From Prado023 sp963777855 (lineage in GTDB: Bacteria > Actinomycetota > Actinomycetes > S36-B12 > CAIYMF01): DNA of 64,000 nucleotides. Where the stretch lies: positions 239,385 to 303,384 of the forward strand of contig CAVZRW010000005.1 of assembly GCA_963777855.1 (NCBI GenBank), given 5' to 3'. The notes under the pieces are model-generated. The model was not told where the DNA came from, made no database searches, and was given only the letters and a program-made list of their open reading frames with translations. This document shows, piece after piece, positions 46,447-55,015 of the stretch (position 1 is the stretch's first letter; each line of letters starts with the position of its first letter). The position numbers and the translations under genes were made by a program.

Positions 46447-47803
46447 ATGGTCTCCCCAGCACCCGGAAGGTCGATCACCACCCCGTACGGCAAGCGCGGT
46501 GAAGCCGTGGTCCTGTAACAAGAACGCCGCCGGGCTGGGGGTGCACACGGGCGCGGACTTCCCCGCCCCGCTGGGCTTCCGCCTGGTCGCCTCGATCGCC
46601 GGGGAGATCCGCCACCGCCGGTACGGCGCGGCATTCGGCCAGCATCAGTTCGCCATCTCCCCGGACCACGATCAACCGTTCGGCGACGGTGAGGTGTTCT
46701 ACGCCCACACCCGCACCCGCCTGCCGGAGGGGACCCGGGTCGAGATCGGGGACTTCGTGGCCGAAGTCGGCGATGAGGGCAACGTCACCGGGCCACACCT
46801 GCACTACGAGTACCACCCGGACACCAAGAACGTGTGGAACTGCTCAGTGCACGCCGACCCCCAACCCACGATCCGCCACGGACGCGGCCCCTACGTCACC
46901 AAGGACATCGTCACCGACAAACTCGGGTTCGCCGGCCCGGACGGCGGCGAGCACCCCTCCGACACCGTCCGGGAACTCCAGGAGCGACTGAACCGCATCC
47001 CACTGCAGGGCGGCACCACGCTGCCGGTGACCGGGCGCTACGGACCGTTGACCGATGCCGAGGTCCGCAAATGGCAGCAGCAGGTGCACGGGGAACAGCC
47101 CATGGCACCCGGGCGGTCCTTCCTCACCCCCACGCAGCGGACGAAGATGTTCCCATCGGCGCTCTACACGATCCACGACACCGGACTGCCCCCGATCCCG
47201 CACCCCGACGAGCCCGACCCCCAGCCCGACCGTCCGGCCAGGCTGGCCAGTCCCGCTGCCCCGCTGATGCTGCCCGGGGCGCTCTGGGACCCGATCACCA
47301 ACTTCCCCGGTCTGCGCCCGTTCACCGGCTCCGCCCGCAAGGTCACCCTGCACACGACCGAGACCTCAGCCAAACCCAACTGGGAGACCCAGCAGTTCGG
47401 CATCCCCCACCTCACCGTCGACCCGGTCACCGACCGGCGGTGGCAGCACCTGCCCTTCGACATCGCCGCCTACGCCCTCGCCGGCGGCCAGCACAGCCCC
47501 AACAGCGACGCGGGACTGAACATCCAGATCGAGATCATCGGCCACGCCAAGGACACACCCACCTGGCCGGACACCGCCTACCGACACCTGCGCAGCGTCC
47601 TCGCGTGGCTCTCGACGAATCTCGACATCCCGATGGTCGTCCCGTTCCCCTTCACCGGCCCCGACGGATCCGGCCCCCACGGAGCAGTCCGCCAGCCCTG
47701 GGAGACCTTCCAACCCGCCCACGGCGTTGTCGGCCACGCCCACGCCCCCCACAACGAACACTGGGACCCCGGCCACCTCGACACACACCGACTGCTCCCC
47801 TAA
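46447..47803 (+). CDS. Two-domain lysin: M23 endopeptidase plus amidase (frameshift near start)
   Basis: About 450 aa. An M23/LytM domain has GVHTGADFPAPLGFRLVASI and GPHLHYEYHP (zinc H-x-x-x-D and HxH). A peptidoglycan-binding-like segment follows (TVRELQERLNRIPLQGGTTL). The C-terminal domain looks like amidase_2 (TLHTTETSAKPNWETQQFGI, NIQIEIIGHAKD, GHAHAPHNEHWDPGHLD) with the usual zinc histidines. The natural start appears to be ATG 46447, MVSPAPGRSITTPYGKRG, in a frame offset by one base from the rest, which carries on as KPWSCNKNAAGLGVHTG; an indel at about 46500 is implied. No signal peptide, like a phage endolysin. In the Tc island it could release toxin from the cell. Confidence 0.72.
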
Positions 47804-47844
47804 CCCGCATCCCAGCCCTCCACCGACGAGAAGGAGGACCACCT

Positions 47845-48855
47845 GTGACAACCCCACAGGCATGGGAGCAGTGGTCCGCCGCAATCGCCCTCGCCGGGGC
47901 CGTCGTGGCGGTCCTGGCAACGCTCTACGGCATGTGGGATCGCCAGCGCACCTTCCAGATCCAACGAACCGAGCTGGCCGACGCCCGCGAGCGCTGGTCG
48001 ACCGACTTCCGGGCCAAGCAGCAGGACCTCGACGCCGCGGCCAAGCGCTGGCAGGACGCCTTCCAGGCCGAACGAGCACGGGAGCAGGTCAGCCTGATCA
48101 CCCAGTTCCACCTAGAGCAGTACCGCCGACGGCTGTCGTCCTACCCACCCGTGATGAAGACCCTCGGGGCCGTGTCCGATGTGTTGTACGCCCCGGGGCC
48201 GGACACGTACCGCGTGCTTCGACAGGACCAGGAGCACCTGCTCACCACGGCCCACCAGATATACGACCACCTCTACGGTGAGGCGGGCCTGTTGATGACC
48301 ATGACCACCCGCAACTACGTGCACACCGCGCGCGCAGAGTGCCTGGCCTTCATCGACGATGGCGGGTCCGACGAAGCCGGCGACCGACTCGTCAACGCGT
48401 TCTACTTCGCACGCCGATACCTGCGCGCCGACCTGGAACTGCTCGACGACCGCTCACCGCAAACCCTGGACCGACTCGTCGAGCAACTGAACAACGAAGG
48501 GAACGACGAGGCCGAGGCAAAGCCCGACCTCGACCTCGCCCATCGCCACCTGACCGCCGCCGGGGCCGCGACCGAAGGACTCACGGGCGAGACGGCCGAC
48601 GCCCACTCAGCCGCGCGGATGGATGCCGCGTGTGAGCGGGCCTACCAAGCCTCGCTCATCCTTCAGTCCGCCGCGGAGGTCCTCCCCATCGACCAGCTCG
48701 ACGTCGTCGCAGCGGCCATCCGCGAGGCCGAGGAGTTGTCTGGTCGCCTCGACCCCGATCCTGATCGGACCCACAACCTGACCCAAGCGAAACAGGCCCT
48801 GCGGGCCCGACGCGGCGGATCCCGCGCAGCACCCTCCCACCCCGCCGGGGCCTGA
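47845..48855 (+). CDS. Single-pass membrane protein with coiled coil
   Basis: A 336-aa protein. The N-terminal membrane helix is WSAAIALAGAVVAVLATLYG. A charged coiled-coil region follows (DARERWSTDFRAKQQDLDAA, then AKRWQDAFQAERAREQVSLI). The rest is alpha-helical (residues about 100-310) with no recognised domain. The GTG at 47845 follows an ideal AAGGAGGACC site, 42 bases after the lysin, in the same direction, so they probably form an operon. It could be an accessory to lysis or an unrelated signalling protein; function unknown. Confidence 0.7.
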   Translation: MTTPQAWEQWSAAIALAGAVVAVLATLYGMWDRQRTFQIQRTELADARERWSTDFRAKQQDLDAAAKRWQDAFQAERAREQVSLITQFHLEQYRRRLSSYPPVMKTLGAVSDVLYAPGPDTYRVLRQDQEHLLTTAHQIYDHLYGEAGLLMTMTTRNYVHTARAECLAFIDDGGSDEAGDRLVNAFYFARRYLRADLELLDDRSPQTLDRLVEQLNNEGNDEAEAKPDLDLAHRHLTAAGAATEGLTGETADAHSAARMDAACERAYQASLILQSAAEVLPIDQLDVVAAAIREAEELSGRLDPDPDRTHNLTQAKQALRARRGGSRAAPSHPAGA

Positions 48856-49300
48856 CGACTGTGACCCCAGGCGAGTTCCCGACCCCCACAGCGCGACGTG
48901 AAGGACCGTGGCCCCCCTCGACGACGCAGGGTCTGCGATCCGGCAAGGCGCTGACCACCTCGGAAACGACGATCCCCCCACGGCCCTCGACCACCACCTC
49001 GGCAGGTGCGCAGTCACGACCGCCGACGTCGCCGAGGCCTCCACCGAGCTCACCCAACCCGAGCGGCTAGGGCGTTCCTGGGTCGTCTCAGGTTGCACCA
49101 GAAGCACCAGCCGCACTGCTTCGGCCCTGAAGTGGGGGGTGACTGGCCTTCCACGCCGAAGCATGGACGGCATCCGACAGGAGGCGACTACACAGACCGC
49201 AGAATGCACCGGGCCGGTCCTTCGCGCACCACACTGCGACCGCTCAAGGGGCCGAGCCAGCCCGTTCACGTGAGGCCATGTCAGCCCCTATGGTGAGCCG
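48856..49300. other. Gene-free interval
   Basis: No open frame has coding character. The end contains the start region of the four-TM membrane protein; no clear promoter is seen. Confidence 0.4.
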
Positions 49301-50434
49301 GTGGCAGCGTCTCGAGAACAATCAACGGAGTTCGAACAACGTGTCTCCCGCATTGCCTGGGGGGCACTCGCCTTCTCCAGTGTGGCGTCCCTCGCTTTCG
49401 CTTTGGCGGTGGGGGCATCCGTGGGAGATGCGCTGGAGATCCTCGGGACGGCGACAATCGTGGGCGGTGCTGCTGCTGTATCGGGGGCTCTACTTGGATT
49501 CCTGTTCGGAATCCCCAGGACACTTCAGCGTGAGTCACCTCCAACCTCTGAGTCCCCCACGATCTACCTAGCCAACACGAATCTCGAGCAGATATCTGAC
49601 TGGCTTACGAAGATACTCGTCGGTATCACGCTCGTTCAGATTGGAGCAATCGGCCCTCAGTTGGCACGGCTGGCGAGTGCGCTGGGCCCCATGCTCGGCG
49701 AATCCCCAGCAAGTCCCGGTTTCGGCTTGGCGCTATGCGTCTACTCGTTCGTCGCGGCGTTTCTAATCGCCTATCTGTGGACGCGCGTTCTCTTCAGGCG
49801 CGAATTGGCAATTGCTGACCTGGACCTCGAGTCGACCGTACGCGCCGTCGTTGATGACCAGTCGAACGCAGATGCGGTGGCCTTCTCGATGGTAGAGCGG
49901 CAACTGAACGGTCAAGGTTCCGTGAGCCCCGAGGATCTCGCTGAAGCCCTTGGCAAGTCATCGGGATTCGCCCGGGTTCAGGTATACCAGCGGGCCGAAC
50001 AACAGCGATCGAACAACTGGCGTCCGGGCGATCGCGAGCGGGAACTCCTGCATGGACGCACGATCCCAGTCTTCCGCGCCCTGGTGGCAATCGATCCAGC
50101 TGGAGAGTTCCACCGCAATCACGGCAGCCTCGGTTTCGCCCTCAAGGATTCGAACCCACCCGACTACGCCTCGGCGATCGAGGAGCTCACCGCCGCCATC
50201 ACGATCCGAGGCCCCGCGGCAACGGGTGGCTTCTCCCTGTACGAGTGGAACCGAGCAGTCTGCAGAATCCTCACCAGCCCTTCCGAACGCGCCCCCATCG
50301 AGGCAGATCTCCGCGTCGCGGCCCAGCGACTCGGGGAAGGCCTCTTCACCCCCAGCGCGTCGGACCCGGGAGTCAACGCAGTCGCCACCTGGCTCTCGGC
50401 CAACGCGTTGAGCTACGCGGACCTTCGCGCGTGA
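49301..50434 (+). CDS. Four-TM membrane protein with helical cytoplasmic domain
   Basis: A 377-aa protein with four predicted N-terminal helices: ALAFSSVASLAFALAVGASV, GGAAAVSGALLGFLFGIPR, LTKILVGITLVQIGAIGPQL and FGLALCVYSFVAAFLIAYLW. The module GFLFGIPR ... YLANTNLEQISDWLTKILVG recurs in several bacterial membrane proteins, including some associated with pYEATS domains; this recollection is tentative. The C-terminal 200 residues are helical and soluble. Codon use is less GC3-biased than its neighbours, suggesting separate acquisition. The start is a GTG at 49301 with no strong ribosome site. Confidence 0.65.
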   Translation: MAASREQSTEFEQRVSRIAWGALAFSSVASLAFALAVGASVGDALEILGTATIVGGAAAVSGALLGFLFGIPRTLQRESPPTSESPTIYLANTNLEQISDWLTKILVGITLVQIGAIGPQLARLASALGPMLGESPASPGFGLALCVYSFVAAFLIAYLWTRVLFRRELAIADLDLESTVRAVVDDQSNADAVAFSMVERQLNGQGSVSPEDLAEALGKSSGFARVQVYQRAEQQRSNNWRPGDRERELLHGRTIPVFRALVAIDPAGEFHRNHGSLGFALKDSNPPDYASAIEELTAAITIRGPAATGGFSLYEWNRAVCRILTSPSERAPIEADLRVAAQRLGEGLFTPSASDPGVNAVATWLSANALSYADLRA

Positions 50435-50574
50435 ACGCGCGACTGCAATAATGCCTGGTCACCTTGGAAGGTGACAGGCCAGTCCGGGTCCCTGCAACCT
50501 GGCAGATGAGATTCCGAGCACGAACGGTCTGCGCATGATGTCCGGAGGCCACGTTGATCATCGGCGAGATGCAC

Positions 50575-51138
50575 CGGGATCCAGACCCCCGGCACACCCG
50601 CCGTATGGAGAGCTCCCACCTTCCGGCACCCCCGCGCGGGAAGCTGCTCCGCGGCTGCGGCCCACCAGGCGAGTCGGTCCTCGGCGCCCACCTCGGCGCC
50701 GACGCACCACAGCACCGACGTGAACGTGATCCAGGCCAGCTGCACGCTGAAGTGCTCCCGCATGAGGGCGTTGTCGGCGCTGCGCAGCATCGCCAGGCCC
50801 AGCCCGAGACGGCAGATCAGGAACGGCACCACAAAGGCCCACGGCCGCGCGCCGAACGCACCGCCCAGGGCTGCGTTCATGAACAGGCCCAACGGCATGA
50901 TGGCCACGATCGCGATGGCCTCGGCACGTCGGCCCATCCCCGGCAGGCTCGCGCTTCACGTCGTTTCCGCCCACACCGAGAACACCGCGACCAGCAGCAC
51001 GACCGTCTCCGTCGCGCCCCTCCCGGTCAGGTGATCCAGGAGGTGGCCGGACAGTTGGGACACGGCGAACACGAAGACGAGGTCGAAGAACAGTTCGAGC
51101 GGAACGACCTCGTCGCCGCTTCGCTGGCCGTCTGCCAT
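50575..51138 (-). pseudogene. LtrA-like (low temperature requirement) remnant
   Basis: GTG/ATG 51138 opens MADGQRSGDEVVPLELFFDL and VFVFAVSQLSGHLLDHLTGR, the hallmark N-terminus of LtrA membrane proteins, but stops after 60 residues. A following frame from about 50937 continues with IMPLGLFMNAALGGAFGARP and REHFSVQLAWITFTSVLWCV, then loses similarity near LAWWAAAAEQ. At least two lesions and loss of the C-terminal helices make it a pseudogene. Confidence 0.7.
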
Positions 51139-51163
51139 GGCTCCACCCCTGGGTCGGCGAAAG

Positions 51164-52051
51164 TCAGTTCGGGGCCTCGCTGCCTGCGGGCGCTTGTGGG
51201 ACCGGAGCGCCCTGGGCTGCCTGCTTCGCGCTCCAGTTGGCGAGGAAGTTCAGTGCTTGTTCGGAGGCGCTGTTCGGTTCGACGGTGTAGGTGATGAGGA
51301 TCAGGCCGGGGTCACCTGGGAGGAGCAGGGCTTCGCCGGTGAGTTCCAGTTCGCCGACGACGGGGTGGTGCAGGGTCTTGGTGGCGGTGGTGTGGATCTT
51401 GACGTTGTGCGCGGCCCACCAGGTGGCGAACTCCTCGCTGCGGGTCGACAGCTCGCCGACCAGATCCTGCAGACCCCGGTCTTGGGGGTTGCGCCTGGCT
51501 TCGATGCGCATCGCAGCCACCATGTCGCGGGCCACGGCCTCCCACCCGACGTAGAAGTCCCGCGACCGGGGGTCGAGGAACAGGTAGCGGGCCAGGTTGA
51601 ACCCAGTGCCCCCGTGGCCGTGGATGTCGGCGAACAGGGCCCGGGCGAGCTGGTTGGTGGCCACCACGTCCGACCGCACGTTGCGGGCATACGCCGGTCC
51701 CGTGAAGGAGTCGAGGATGCGCTGCACCCCCACGCGCACCCCGTTGCGAGGAGTGGTCCGGCGCCGAGGGCTGGCAGAGGACGGCCGGCCGGGTCCGTTG
51801 GCGGCGGCGGCCAGGTCGAGCAGGTGGGCCCGCTCGGCCTCATCCAGCTGCAGGGCCCGGGCCAGCGCCTCCAGGACAGACTGCGAGACCCCGGCGAGGT
51901 TCCCGCGCTCCAGGCGCGTGTAGTAGTCGGTGCTCATCCCGGCGAGCATCGCGACTTCCTCCCGACGCAACCCCTTGACCCGGCGCCGCCCGCCGTAGAG
52001 CGGGATCCCCGCCTGCTCGGGAGTCAGCCGTTTGGGGGGACCCTCAGGCAT
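51164..52051 (-). CDS. XRE-family regulator with MmyB-like ligand domain
   Basis: A 295-aa regulator. The helix-turn-helix (residues about 12-75) contains GRRRVKGLRREEVAMLAGMS then TDYYTRLERGNLAGVSQSVL. The MmyB-type ligand-binding domain (about 100-275) contains RNVRSDVVATNQLARALFAD and ATKTLHHPVVGELELTGEAL. These regulators usually control a neighbouring dehydrogenase or transporter and may bind fatty-acid-like ligands. The usual MxxRxxLGEFLRxRR N-terminus is shortened here (MPEGPPKRLTPEQAG), so the true start may be different or the 5' end recombined. Confidence 0.82.
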   Translation of the reverse strand: MPEGPPKRLTPEQAGIPLYGGRRRVKGLRREEVAMLAGMSTDYYTRLERGNLAGVSQSVLEALARALQLDEAERAHLLDLAAAANGPGRPSSASPRRRTTPRNGVRVGVQRILDSFTGPAYARNVRSDVVATNQLARALFADIHGHGGTGFNLARYLFLDPRSRDFYVGWEAVARDMVAAMRIEARRNPQDRGLQDLVGELSTRSEEFATWWAAHNVKIHTTATKTLHHPVVGELELTGEALLLPGDPGLILITYTVEPNSASEQALNFLANWSAKQAAQGAPVPQAPAGSEAPN

Positions 52052-52101
52052 AGGCGAGACAGAGTGGGTGTCGATGCGTAGTGCCGTTCCCCGTCGAAGG
52101 T

Positions 52102-52443
52102 TCATCCCTGCTCGGTGTCGGGGTCGGTCGTGTCGTCGTGTGCCCTGAGTCGGGCGATGACGGCCGACTGGTGTTTGGTGAGCTCGGAGATGAACGCGGC
52201 GAGGACTCCGAGGCCAAGCAGGATGTAGAGCACGGTGAACAGCTTCGCGGCCTCGGTGGCGGGGTGCAGGTCGCCGTAGCCGACGGCGGCCAGGGTGACC
52301 ACGGAGAAGTACAGGGAGTCGACGGTCGACCAGCCCTCGAGCCACCGGTAGACCAGCGAGCCGACCAGGATCTGGGTGAACGCCCAGACGAGGATGATCT
52401 TGCCTTCGGGGTCACGCAGCATCGCGCGCGGCTCGGTGAACAT
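52102..52443 (-). CDS. Two-TM ion channel (K+-channel pore, copy B)
   Basis: A 113-aa protein. The first helix is IILVWAFTQILVGSLVYRWL, a pore loop follows (YFSVVTLAAVGYGDLHP with filter AVGYGD), and the second helix is AKLFTVLYILLGLGVLAAFI. It ends with a basic/acidic tail. The fold is the minimal KcsA-like channel; the first filter residue is alanine rather than threonine, which may alter selectivity. ATG 52443 overlaps the TGA of the small membrane-protein frame (TGATG). The same gene end occurs as a truncated copy at 20005-20280. Confidence 0.82.
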   Translation of the reverse strand: MFTEPRAMLRDPEGKIILVWAFTQILVGSLVYRWLEGWSTVDSLYFSVVTLAAVGYGDLHPATEAAKLFTVLYILLGLGVLAAFISELTKHQSAVIARLRAHDDTTDPDTEQG

Positions 52444-52662
52444 CAGGCCCGCTGATTCCTGGCCCGGTCCAGGGCTTCGGTCAGGGCGAGGACGGTGATG
52501 GCGATGCCACGCCGAGGATGGTCTCGACGAGGCGGTCGCGGCCGGACTCGGCGGCGTCGGCGCCCAGGATCCGGGCCTTTGTCGTTTGTGGCAGCGGCAC
52601 CGCGACTGCCAGGGTCCCGTGCAGGAACAGGAAGATGCCGGCGCTGATCTCGACGAGCCGCA
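52443..52662 (-). pseudogene. Small membrane protein, frameshifted
   Basis: ATG 52662 starts MRLVEISAGIFLFLHGTLAV and LVETILGVA, then the sequence continues in the next frame as ITVLALTEALDRARNQRA with a TGA overlapping the ion channel ATG. A one-base indel near 52500-52510 breaks a roughly 75-residue gene that was translationally coupled to the channel. Confidence 0.5.
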
Positions 52663-52744
52663 TCGCGCCTGACTCCAACCGGTACGCGGGCGTGGGAGGG
52701 TCTCGTCGATGCGTGCAGCGGTCCAGGACACCACGTACTCGAGG

Positions 52745-52920
52745 CTCCCGGGGTCAGCCGGCAAGGGTGGTGCCGCGGCGTCCGGCTGCCTCCGCCCGGC
52801 TCCCACGACGTCTCCAGCGGGCTGCGGTCGGCGAGGTTGGCCAGGATCGGATGAAGCAAGCCGGACTTCAGGTGAACCTCGGTGGCCAGGTCATAGCCGT
52901 AGCGCCACCGGACCGCATTG
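52745..52920 (-). pseudogene. PadR-type HTH remnant
   Basis: The minus strand reads WRYGYDLATEVHLKSGLLHP and ILANLADRSPLETSWEPGGG, followed by RLTP. This corresponds to the winged helix of PadR-family repressors (GYxL ... L-x-x-G-x-LYPxLxRL). It lacks a start and the C-terminal domain, and is fused in frame to the upstream histidine-rich gene. Confidence 0.55.
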
Positions 52921-52924
52921 ACGG

Positions 52925-53438
52925 GCAACGCTCGCCGGAGACGCCGGGCGTGTGTGTGGACGGGCGGCGGTTGCTGCGCACGAGTGTGCGGGACCTGTCG
53001 GGGTGTCGGGTGTGACGGGGTCCACACGGAATGTGCTTGGTGCGCGTCTTGGCCGCCAGTGGGGTGTTCGTGGGCGTGGACGAGGGCGCCGACGTGTTGC
53101 AGGGTTCTCCAGGCCAGGGGTTGGCGTTCGACGCACGCGGTGATGTGGGGGGTGCGGCCGTCTGCCAGGTAGGTCAGGTGGCGAACGGCGTGGGCGGCGA
53201 CGTGGGTGGTGGACACGTGACGTGGGGATGGGTGGATGGGCTCGGGCCCGTAGGTGATGTGCTCGTGGACGGGGTGGCTGTCTGGGGCGTGGGGCGCGGG
53301 GAAGACGACGTAGGTGAGGACGACGGTGTCGTGGTGGGGGTGTTTCTGGGTTGTGACTCGTCCCCCGTGGCGGCGCAGCACTGCAGGCAGCGGATCGCCG
53401 GGTGCCGGGGGCGGGAGGTGGTGGTGTGTGGTGGTCAC
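52925..53438 (-). CDS. Histidine-rich protein coupled to the CbiO-like ATPase
   Basis: The GTG at 53438 overlaps the ATPase stop (GTGA). The product begins MTTTHHHLPPPAPGDP and is rich in histidine and proline over about 165 residues (TTQKHPHHD, HPVHEHITYG, GALVHAHEHP). Third codon positions are almost all G or C, supporting real coding. It runs without a stop into the PadR remnant, so its natural C-terminus is unclear. Adjacent to an energy-coupling-factor ATPase, a metal-binding role (Ni, Co or Zn) is an attractive but unproven inference. Confidence 0.45.
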
Positions 53439-54315
53439 GCGAGGGAGCCGGTTCGGGTGGGGAGGGGGTCCGCGCCGGTGCCGAATAGGGAGAACGCGCG
53501 GGTGTTGTGGTGGATCAGGTTGACCTCGCGGAGCAGGTCCCGGTCACTGAGGATCTGGCTGGGGGTGCCCGCGGCGACGATGCGGTGCTCCTCGGAGAAC
53601 ACCAGGCAGCGGTCGGCCAGGCGTTCCAAGGCGTCGAGGTCGTGGGTGGCGTGGACGATGGTCTTCCCGGCGGCCGACAGTTCCTCGATCAGCCCGGTGA
53701 GCCATTCCTGGGTCCGCGGATCCAGGGCGGCGGTGGGTTCGTCGAACAGCAGGATCTCGGGGTCTATGACCGGGACGCTGGCGATCGCGACCCGCTTCTT
53801 CTGCCCGCCGGAGAGCTGGAACGGTGCCCGGTGGGCCAGGTCGGTGATGTCGAGCATGTCGAGCACCTGCTCGATCCGGGTCAGGGTCTCCTGGCGGGTG
53901 AGGCCCATCTGCAGCGGACCGAAGGCGATCTCCTCGGTGACGCTCGGGGAGAACACCTGCGCTTCGCTGTTCTGGAACACGAAACCGACCCGGGAGCGGA
54001 ACCCCTGGGACATCTGGGCGTCCTCGAGGGTGTCCTCGGTGACCGGTTCCCCGAACGCGGTGAACGTCCCGGACTGGGGGACCCCATCCCGTCGAGGACC
54101 ATGAGCAGGGTGGACTTCCCGGACCCGTTCGCGCCGAGGAGTGCCAGCTTCTCCCCGGGCTGGACGTGCATGCTGACCCGGTCCAGGGCCGGGAACTTGT
54201 CCAGGTAGGAGAACGACACGTCGGTGCACACCAGCAGCGGCTCGTCGGCACCCCCCACGGCTCCTGAACGTGCCGGCGGGACCTTCTGATCGCGGGTCAG
54301 ACGCAATGTGTTCAT
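53435..54315 (-). CDS. CbiO/ECF-type ABC ATPase (one frameshift)
   Basis: About 290 aa if repaired. VCTDVSFSYLDKFPALDRVS leads to Walker A LLGANGSGKSTLLMVLDG. After that the frame breaks in a GGGGTCCCCC run near 54083 and continues as GVPQSGTFTAFGEPVTEDTL. Q-loop FVFQNSEAQVFSPSV, signature LSGGQKKRVAIAS, Walker B ILLFDEPTAALDP and H-loop VHATHDLDAL all follow. The QNSEAQ(V/L)F Q-loop is typical of cobalt/nickel/vitamin ECF ATPases. No CbiQ or substrate-binding component is nearby. The 5' end (ATG 54315, MNTLRLTRDQKVPP) lies in the island-end repeat. Confidence 0.72.
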
Positions 54316-54319
54316 TGCG
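54269..54319. repeat. Island-end repeat, outer segment, right copy
   Basis: Partner of 32781-32831. It covers the 5' end of the CbiO-like gene. Substitutions between the two copies leave the MN-x-LRL-xxx-QKVPP reading intact. Confidence 0.6.
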
Positions 54320-54460
54320 CCGCGTCCGTTCCATTCCGTACTGCTTGGTGGCTCGGAAGGGGACCCACTCGTGCACACAAGCGTCGTCGGCAACGCCGTC
54401 CGAGGTTTCGTAGTGCACGAACTCGGGGGCGATCCGTACTCCTTTAGAGCCGAAAACAGG

Positions 54461-54523
54461 CCCTGACCTGCGACGATGTGGCGCGCCTGAAGGGATTCGA
54501 ACCCCTGGCCTTCTGATCCGTAG
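54461..54523 (-). repeat. Right 63-bp direct repeat with tRNA-Arg(ACG) 3' half (att site)
   Basis: Identical to 32995-33057. It again starts at the anticodon loop and lacks the 5' half of the tRNA. Since the tRNA reads leftwards, an intact tRNA-Arg gene would be expected to the right, outside or beyond the visible genes, if elements have accumulated in tandem. Confidence 0.88.
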
Positions 54524-54774
54524 GCATGCTCAGACCGTCCATCGCGTTGCTTGCGGTCCGCTCGGTGTGCTCAGCAGCGGGTCGAAACGTCCATCCGATC
54601 CCAACCTGTTCGTGGGGGTAGTTACTTCGTAGTGACCGGCCAGCCGCCCGATCAGAAGGTCGCTGCACGCGACGTCACTCCGTGGGTGAAAGACGGGAGA
54701 GCCGCGAAGCCCCGGAGGCCGCATACCTCACTTCGCGCCTGGAGGCTCGGCGCACACGTCCTCACCCTGCCGTT

Positions 54775-54913
54775 CCCGCAGATGCCGCTACCGCCGCTAC
54801 ACCGCTTCACGATCGGCATCCTGGTGCTGGAAAGCCCGACTGGCGAGACCCAGGTGTAGCGGGCCGACGCTCGGTGTAGCGGCGACCCTGTGCGATTGCC
54901 ACACGCCCGCTCC
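54775..54913. repeat. 139-bp imperfect island-end repeat, right copy
   Basis: Partner of 33308-33446, with the same distance (to one base) from its 63-bp repeat. It includes the CCGCTACAC/GTGTAGCGG inverted motifs. Confidence 0.65.
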
Positions 54914-55015
54914 GCGGCGTGATGACGCACCGCCGCTGATCGGGACGGTACGCGGCGCAAGGATGGCCTTCCTCGATCCGCCGGAAGCCAGCCGCCAAGG
55001 GGACAACTCGCCCGA

